A DNA stretch of 25,914 bases, from assembly GCA_003956705.1 (NCBI GenBank), contig QZCP01000310.1, positions 1 through 25,914 on the forward strand, read 5' to 3'. Positions 20,060 to 25,914 of this stretch are shown piece after piece (position 1 is the first letter of the stretch; every line of letters starts with the position of its first letter). The translations under genes and the position numbers were made by a program. The notes under the pieces are model-generated. The model was given only the letters and a program-made list of their open reading frames with translations, was not told the origin of the DNA and did no database searches. Source of the stretch: Brevipalpus yothersi (lineage: Eukaryota > Arthropoda > Arachnida > Trombidiformes > Tenuipalpidae).

Positions 20060-21190
20060 GGTGAAAGATTTATTCACAAACTCAAAGGTCTTGATAAATT
20101 CTCTTTTCAACGAAATTTTCTTTGCGAAATTTTTGCAACACGCACTAGTTATTCATGAAATATGTGGAGAAAAAAGTGTTTGGATAGACTGGAAACAGTC
20201 TAAAAAATCTTACGTGCCATCGATTTGAGGAGCATGCGGGCATGATCACCATACGATTGGAATGTTTTCGTCATTATCAATTGTTTATTGGACATTCATT
20301 TATTTTTTCTCCTCTATTCTATTTGAGCATGATTATCATAATTAGGGTGGGAAAAACAGTGTCACAGGTTGTTCGAGTGTGATACTTATTATCTTTTCAA
20401 TTGTTAATTGCTCTGATTTCTTGGAAAATCATCTCATGCATCGGGTGGAAGGGTTGAGAAACTGGCAAATATTTTTTTCAACTAGAATATCTGCCATTTT
20501 TTTTGATTTTTTCTGTCACCGTTTTCTGGAAATTTTCGCTTCTCTATTTACAGATGAATTTGGAGAAGTAATCATGAATTTTCATATCTCCTCATGAAAA
20601 AAGTGGTTCCTTGCCGAGTTCTATAAGAATTCAAAATTTCAGAATTAAGTCGTTAAAATTAGGTTAAAAACGAAATTAAAATAATTCCAAATCTAATGCA
20701 AATGTACACGTGTTTTTCAATGAATCTAGTAGAACTTTGATATCATTTCAGAAGGAAACCCTCATTTTTTCTATCAGAAGTTCATTCTCATCTAGTTGAG
20801 CGGAAATTGGTGATGAATATGGTCAAAAAATGCCGATTTCTTGCTGATAAAATTGGAAGTTTTTGTTTGATCAATGAGCTTCTTTCTTTCTATCTTATTC
20901 GTAATTCATCATCCATTTCCTCTGGAATTCAAACTATTTCACATCACAATTCGACTCCATCTTCCGGAAATAATGCATTGCTGTACCTAGGTTCAACATA
21001 ATTAGTCGTGAAGCTTCATTTTGCCTCTCAACCAAAGACTGTAAGCGTGTCTCATCCATATCATTTGTTAAAATAATGACAATGAATAATTAAGTGGAAG
21101 AGAATGATTAATTGATTTAACAATTTTCTTAATGAGTCAAGCTGATTTTGCCTTTCATACCAGGCAATGAGAAATAAATCACACATATAC
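20060..21190. other. Gene-free stretch upstream of amylase
   Basis: This is AT-rich non-coding DNA that should contain the amylase promoter near 20100-20350. No TATA box is obvious on the minus strand. Reading frames here are short and have no domain signal. Confidence 0.5.
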
Positions 21191-21196
21191 ACAAGC

Positions 21197-21198
<2 letters not shown>

Positions 21199-21234
<36 letters not shown>

Positions 21235-21235
21235 G
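21199..21235. repeat. (CT)n microsatellite
   Basis: About 37 bp of CT with one TTT interruption near its end. Confidence 0.95.
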
Positions 21236-21629
21236 ATTACATAGATAAACATACAAATATACACAGCCAAAATAGAACATGAGCTATTGTTTTCATGATC
21301 AGAATTGAATAAAATATATTTCAATTATTATTATTTGAAAAAAAATTTTTCAACGTTGAATATTGAGGTTTCATGAAACTTTAACTAAAAATTAATCTTT
21401 CAAGCCTATCTCTCCTTGTTCTTGATGATCTTATTTCTGGTTTCCTTTCCTCGAGAAGGAAAAAGAATCATGATCAATTCTATCAGATTTTAGAGATGAA
21501 CAGAGAGAAAAAAGTACCGAATAAATGACCTCGCTCAGCACTCAACCATCTCAGAATTGTGTCTACTCATATTATTCAATTCATTGAGTATCAGAGGAGA
21601 GAAAAAAGAAGGAGAAGATGAATAAGATG

Positions 21630-21632
<3 letters not shown>

Positions 21633-21686
<54 letters not shown>
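21633..21686. repeat. (GA)n microsatellite, left arm of an inverted pair
   Basis: About 54 bp of GA. The complementary (CT)n tract lies at 21991, giving a purine and a pyrimidine arm about 300 bp apart. Confidence 0.97.
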
Positions 21687-21689
<3 letters not shown>

Positions 21690-21987
21690 TCTAACAAGAG
21701 CACTTTGAAGAACGTTATCAACGCTTGGGTTCGTTAATAGAGTGCCGTGATCAACAAACAATCACGGCAAATCGGCGCCAAACATCGAGAACGCTTTCTC
21801 ATATTTACTTTCTTGTCGCCAATATTCCTCATCATCAAGTGGAATCATCAAGACACTCCATCCTCAATCATCACCCCACAATCAACAGTAGATGCGAGAG
21901 AAAATTATGTATCAACAGAGATAAAATGACACAAAGACGAAACAACTGAGTATTTTCTCACCAAAACGCTTGACGTATACCACACCA

Positions 21988-21990
<3 letters not shown>

Positions 21991-22043
<53 letters not shown>
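21991..22043. repeat. (CT)n microsatellite, right arm of an inverted pair
   Basis: About 53 bp of pure TC, complementary to the GA tract at 21633-21686. Confidence 0.97.
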
Positions 22044-22046
<3 letters not shown>

Positions 22047-22854
22047 GTACTTGATAGAAAGAGAGAAAGAAAGATCTTCAACGATGAGCAATCATCTCAA
22101 TCATTGAGATGCTGAAGGAAATGTGTGATTTTAGTCCATCGTTTCTCAGCTATGATTCCTCAAAAAACAAAAACAAAACCTGAAAAAAGTATGATTGATA
22201 ACAGTTTTTGAGAGGTTGTTTCCATATTGCACGAGAAGATGGTAAACTATTCACCGATTGCAATTTGTCGCTCAGTCTTCATGCACTTAGAGCAGATTCT
22301 TGGAGAACTTCAGGAGAAGCTGAATGTAATTCTGAAAATTTCATACAGATAAATGGCTAATCTCATTCCAAAAAAACCAACTTCAGAGAGAGTCTAAGGA
22401 TGAAAAATGAAATGATCAGAATGCTTGAGGTGACTACTCTGGAATAGAGAATCTCCTCCAAGCAAAAATTTTCAGTTATGGGCAAAAATTGAGAGATTTA
22501 TCTTTCGAAAAGAGGAACATCTTCTCCGGGTATAGATCGCTAGATGGAGTGATGAGGTCGGCGAAGCAGTGTTGAGTTCAAATGAATTCTGACAAGAGGC
22601 CAGCTACTTATGAGAACACTCTAGGATCAAAAAATTTCTACACCCTGCAAAAAGAGATTGAGGAAGAGAAAGAGAGAAGGAGAGAGATATGGAAAAATTA
22701 CCTCAAATGGACCACTCAGAATGGACATCAACTTAAGTGATTGAATGGCCCCAGCAAGAATGCTTAACGATATTCTTGGACCTTATCAGAAAGAAGGGAG
22801 AGAATAATGAATAAGAATAATCTGATTGGATTGAAGTGACCTGACTGAACAGAT

Positions 22855-22858
22855 AGAG

Positions 22859-22914
<56 letters not shown>
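22855..22914. repeat. (GA)n microsatellite
   Basis: About 60 bp, beginning with GAAA units and then pure AG. Confidence 0.97.
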
Positions 22915-22916
<2 letters not shown>

Positions 22917-23161
22917 TAGAGAAAAGTGGCGAAAAAAAGCGCTTTGGTAAAGCTTTTGAATGAGCTGATTATCAGTCAAGAAGCTAGACAAATGATAGAA
23001 TACTTGAAAAAAGCGAAGCATCACAGAAGAGTGGAATGAGAGTGCAGAGGCGAGAAAAAGGAGCGGAAAAAGAAAAAGATGAAGAAAAGTCAAGAGGAAG
23101 GTGAAAGATGCTCTCATCATTTGGAGAGAGAAAATAAGGGAGGCAAAATGGATGAGGCTGC

Positions 23162-23190
23162 AAGAGAAAGAGAAAGAGAGAGAGAGAAAC
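23162..23190. repeat. Short imperfect (GA)n tract
   Basis: About 28 bp of GAGAAA/GAGAGA in a purine-rich stretch. Confidence 0.8.
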
Positions 23191-23260
23191 ATTTTCTTGC
23201 TAATATTTTTGCTAGAAAGAAAACGAATGAAGCTTATCCGGAAACGATGCTGGAGAAAAT

Positions 23261-23330
23261 GGGCGGAGCGTTCTCATTGCAGCTAAATTTTACAACCAAT
23301 CAGTGGTTAGTGTTATAAGTAGGCGGAGCT
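23261..23330 (+). promoter_or_regulatory. Possible core promoter: two GGGCGGAGC-like boxes, CCAAT, TATA-like
   Basis: GGGCGGAGCG at 23261, CCAATCA at 23295, TTATAAGTA at about 23312 and GGCGGAGC at 23321 lie within 70 bp. GC boxes are rare in this AT-rich window. Strand and target are not certain; the next plus-strand exon is 1.65 kb away. Confidence 0.35.
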
Positions 23331-23412
23331 TGCCGCAATGAATTATATGTGAAGTAGGAGGCGTCTTTTAGAGTTGATGATGGAATCAAAGTAAAGAGAG
23401 AAGCAAAATTAT

Positions 23413-23415
<3 letters not shown>

Positions 23416-23463
<48 letters not shown>
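23416..23463. repeat. (CT)n microsatellite
   Basis: About 48 bp of pure CT, complementary in type to the GA tract at 22855. Confidence 0.97.
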
Positions 23464-23650
23464 TGACTCCCTTTTCTTCTCTCTCTCGATTCTTAGACAG
23501 CAAAACACTTAACTCACTTTCTTTTGCTTACTGTTGTTGGTCACAAGCTAGATATTCAATCCACTTACTTGTTATCGAATGTGAGTGAGATGCTCATGTT
23601 CCCGTGTATACCGCATTCCATCTTCACTCCTCTTTTTCGGTGACCCCTTC

Positions 23651-23688
23651 TTTTTCTCTCTCTTTCTCTCTTTCTCTCTGTTTCTCAC
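23651..23688. repeat. Imperfect (CT)n tract
   Basis: CTCTCTTT repeats with T and G interruptions, inside a long pyrimidine-rich stretch. Confidence 0.8.
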
Positions 23689-24981
23689 TCACCTCTTCAC
23701 CTACCTAACGCCACCCCCTTGAGAACCTCGTGAGTGGCTAATATTCACAGAGATCATCCACTTTTTCATCAGTTTCACAGCCTCATATCCAGTCTTTCTC
23801 ACTTGCTGCTTTACTCTCATCACAAACACACATAGCTCTTGGTCCTATTCTCTATTCCTTTTTCCCCTATTTTTATTGACTTCCCCCTTCTTTCTCTCAC
23901 CTGATGCTCAGCATCCTCTCATATAGGCATCCTATTGTTTTCACTCTTTCGATCTCTCCCACAAGTGATCATAGTTTTTGAGTGAATCAGAATAAGAGAG
24001 TATAAACAGTTCTCTCATCGAGTGTGTTGATCATCATCACATCTTCAATACATGTGTCCAAATGATCATCAAACTTATCTTCATCATTACATCTGTGGAA
24101 TGTTAATCAGTGATTCAACTTATTGATCAAAATAGTGTTCTCTTCTTTTTTGCTGGAATCAAGATCAACATTTGCATCAGCACTGACAATATTAACCAAC
24201 AACTGTCACTGTGATTTAGTTTCAGTGTATTTTGTCAAAGATATTTTCCCCTTTTTTTCCACATAGAAAAAGAAACAGCTTGTTTGTGCAATTGATTACC
24301 TGAAAAAATATTTTTCCTTCTCTTTCATCCACAATTGATCATCCTCAATTAATCATCAATCTTGATTGCATCATATCCATCCCAACAACAACAGCAACAA
24401 CAATCTTGTATTGCTTTCTGAGAAAGTCAGCCGATATTCTAAGTCAATAATAAGCCTCCAAGGGTTCACTGTGACTTTGTCTTAATCTCTCTTTTTCCTA
24501 TCGCCTTGACCATTGGTCAACATCAAAGAGAAGCCGAAAAAAATAGATGCCGATCAACTAAGCAAAATCTTTGCACTAAGTAAGTGCAGTCAATCTGTTA
24601 AAGCTATCTGAATAACATTGAAGAAGAGAAGAAGAAAAATTTTCCACATAATTTTCTTTCCTCTCGAGGACATCATCATCATTGATGCCGATATTGCCTC
24701 TTTACCCTGATCAAGTTGAATTGTGTGTTAGTATATGGAAGAGAAAGTTACTATTTACACAAAGTAAATTAATGATTATTGATAATTGTGTAATCTAAGT
24801 GTGTGTGAAGATTGCAAAATAGTAAAAGTATTGCCGATCGATAGCATCGTTTGTCAAACACATATTTTGCGAAACATTGTCAACTTTTGTGGACAAATAA
24901 GTTAAAGTTTCAATCATCATACCTACACACCCTACACACCATCATCAGCATTCATTATCATTCATTCAGTATATATTTCAA

Positions 24982-25543
24982 ATGGAAGAGAGCAGTTCAC
25001 CACGATTAACCGCATCATATCCACAAGAATCGCAAGTTGATTCAACTGCTTCGGAAACTCGATTGAATAGTGCTAAAATGGTTCAAATACCGGGAACATT
25101 AAGCTCAGTGGCTCAAATATTGTCCGCCAAAGCGAAACATTTTTCCATAGACTTTCTTATTTCTTCTAAAGCCGATTCCACACAGGTATCATCGCCCAAT
25201 AGTAATAATGATAATACTAGTAGCGTGAATAATATTAACAGTAATCATACCAATAACAACAGTAACCATCGTCATCATCATCACAATCATCATCATAATC
25301 ACAACAACAACAACAACAACAACAACAGCAACAGTACCAACAATAATGTTAATAATATTAATAATAATAATAATAATAATGTTAAACCAAATCAGCCACC
25401 TTATTTAGGTAAGGAAAATGGTAAAAGTGATTTTCTTAGACCAATACGTGTCCGATCTATTTCACAAACTGAGCTTACAAGTGACGATAGCAACGATGAT
25501 TGCAATTCAATTCATTCTGAAGTAGAATCATCTACACAATCAG
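24982..25543 (+). CDS. First coding exon of a putative eh1-motif transcription factor (3' partial)
   Basis: The frame starts at ATG 24982 and runs 187 codons plus one base to a GTTAGT donor at 25544. Without splicing it would stop two codons later. Around residues 53-60 is HFSIDFLI, followed by SSKAD; this resembles the engrailed-homology-1 (eh1) Groucho-binding motif (F-S-I-x-x-(I/L)-L) found near the N-terminus of many homeodomain, T-box and forkhead repressors. After it come long Asn and His runs (CAACAA and CATCATCAT codons, residues about 74-135). A more ordered PPYLGKENGKSDFLRPIRVR and an acidic/Ser tail with SDDSNDD follow. No DNA-binding domain lies inside the window, so the family is unassigned. 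Alternatives are a disordered protein with a chance eh1 match or a non-transcription-factor protein. Confidence 0.5.
25258..25380 (+). repeat. Coding (CAT)n/(AAC)n/(AAT)n trinucleotide repeats
   Basis: Runs of CAT, CAACAA and AATAAT encode the His and Asn tracts of the exon at 24982. They probably vary in length between individuals. Confidence 0.9.
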
Positions 25544-25880
25544 GTTAGTCAAATATTTGATTATTAATTGGACTTTTTCTTAATGTTTCTTCCTCAATCA
25601 AGTCCTAAAAAGTTATGTGATCATTCATGATACACTTTCGATTGCAGTGCGAGAATGAAAATTGTTGAGAAACACGATGACAGCTATACATTCCATTTCA
25701 TATGATGCATTCGAGTACCTTGATTAATCAAGAGGAATAAAAAAATCTAGGCTCAATCTCGAAGTGTGTGTATGTGTGGATCGATAACACATTTAATGAT
25801 AATTGCAAATCAGACAAGCTTTAATTAGATGTTCAAATCAAAGTGTGAATGTTATAACAATTCTCTTTAGTTACCACACG

Positions 25881-25914
<34 letters not shown>
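25544..25914. other. Probable intron after the eh1-motif exon
   Basis: AT-rich, with no coding frame of note. It is probably the first intron of the gene starting at 24982 and runs out of the window. Confidence 0.5.
25883..25914. repeat. (CT)n microsatellite cut by the window edge
   Basis: At least 32 bp of TC continuing to the last base. Confidence 0.95.

Larger units (their letters stand above)
21236..24981. other. Gene-free, microsatellite-dense upstream region
   Basis: No convincing gene is visible in about 3.7 kb. It holds six GA/CT tracts, long purine-rich (22600-23190) and pyrimidine-rich (23400-23950) stretches, a possible core promoter near 23261-23330, and an AT-rich leader before the exon at 24982. 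It probably represents upstream regulatory DNA and 5' UTR of that gene. Confidence 0.5.

Noticed and set aside
19463..20228. Plus-strand frames of 104 and 120 codons
   Set aside because: They are mirror frames of the amylase first exon and its leader.
20807..21001. 64-codon plus-strand frame
   Set aside because: No domain, signal peptide or splice context; the composition resembles the surrounding non-coding DNA.
21725..21949. Two overlapping frames of 74 and 60 codons between the GA and CT tracts
   Set aside because: No recognisable motif and two competing frames of similar length, which suggests chance openness.
22764..23503. Frames of 61-142 codons on both strands
   Set aside because: Low-complexity purine/pyrimidine DNA; the apparent membrane-like Leu/Ser/Phe composition comes from CT-rich sequence.
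1..25914. Transposons, CRISPR arrays, tRNA or rRNA genes
   Set aside because: No transposase or reverse-transcriptase motifs, terminal repeats or regularly spaced repeats were seen. I saw no tRNA or rRNA signature by eye, though a tRNA could be missed without a covariance search.

Overview
The window looks like nuclear DNA of a small arthropod, most likely an acariform (astigmatan) mite. It is AT-rich, all the genes are eukaryotic, most introns are 60-220 bp, and it carries at least twelve long GA/CT microsatellites. Recognisable genes are an arthropod-type secreted alpha-amylase (the family of the mite group 4 allergens), eIF3d, ARPC1, an ORP9-like lipid-transfer protein and a NUPR1-like protein. 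The mite assignment is inference; the arthropod-like gene set is visible.

Layout. (1) 1-7100: two tandem paralogous genes for small secreted NTR/TIMP-like proteins (1-497, cut by the window edge, and 2649-3235) lie among three copies of the 3' end of the eIF3d gene. The intact eIF3d gene is on the minus strand (4933-6739, three exons, 551 aa). A truncated, nearly identical copy that keeps the intron is on the plus strand (about 1170-1719). A degenerate copy of the last codons and 3' flank is on the minus strand (about 4134-4335) and abuts an unidentified coding fragment. (2) 7490-8504, minus: a two-exon gene for an unrecognised signal-peptide, proline-rich membrane protein. (3) 8505-10472: microsatellite-rich non-coding DNA, then a single-exon NUPR1-like gene (10473-10688). 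(4) 10689-12221: non-coding. (5) A divergent pair: ARPC1 on the minus strand (12222-13866, four exons, 371 aa) and an ORP9-type gene on the plus strand (14774-18002, six exons, 702 aa), separated by about 0.9 kb that should hold both promoters. (6) 18348-20059, minus: alpha-amylase (three exons, 520 aa), convergent with ORP9. (7) 20060-24981: about 4.9 kb of gene-free, GA/CT-rich DNA. (8) 24982-25543: a first coding exon with an eh1-like motif and Asn/His runs, probably a transcription factor that continues beyond the window.

All exon chains given here close in frame at GT-AG junctions, which is strong internal support. The genes are not an operon-like system: most are housekeeping genes (translation initiation, actin branching, lipid transfer at membrane contacts, stress/chromatin) beside secreted proteins (amylase, NTR-like pair).

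The most interesting material is the 5' third: a duplicated, rearranged block with tandem NTR-like genes that lack the TIMP Cys-X-Cys start, and an eIF3d copy whose coding part matches the functional gene while its 3' flank matches the degenerate copy, as expected from gene conversion. The amylase has Glu where chloride-dependent animal amylases carry a chloride-ligand Arg. I did not find a clearly new multi-gene system.
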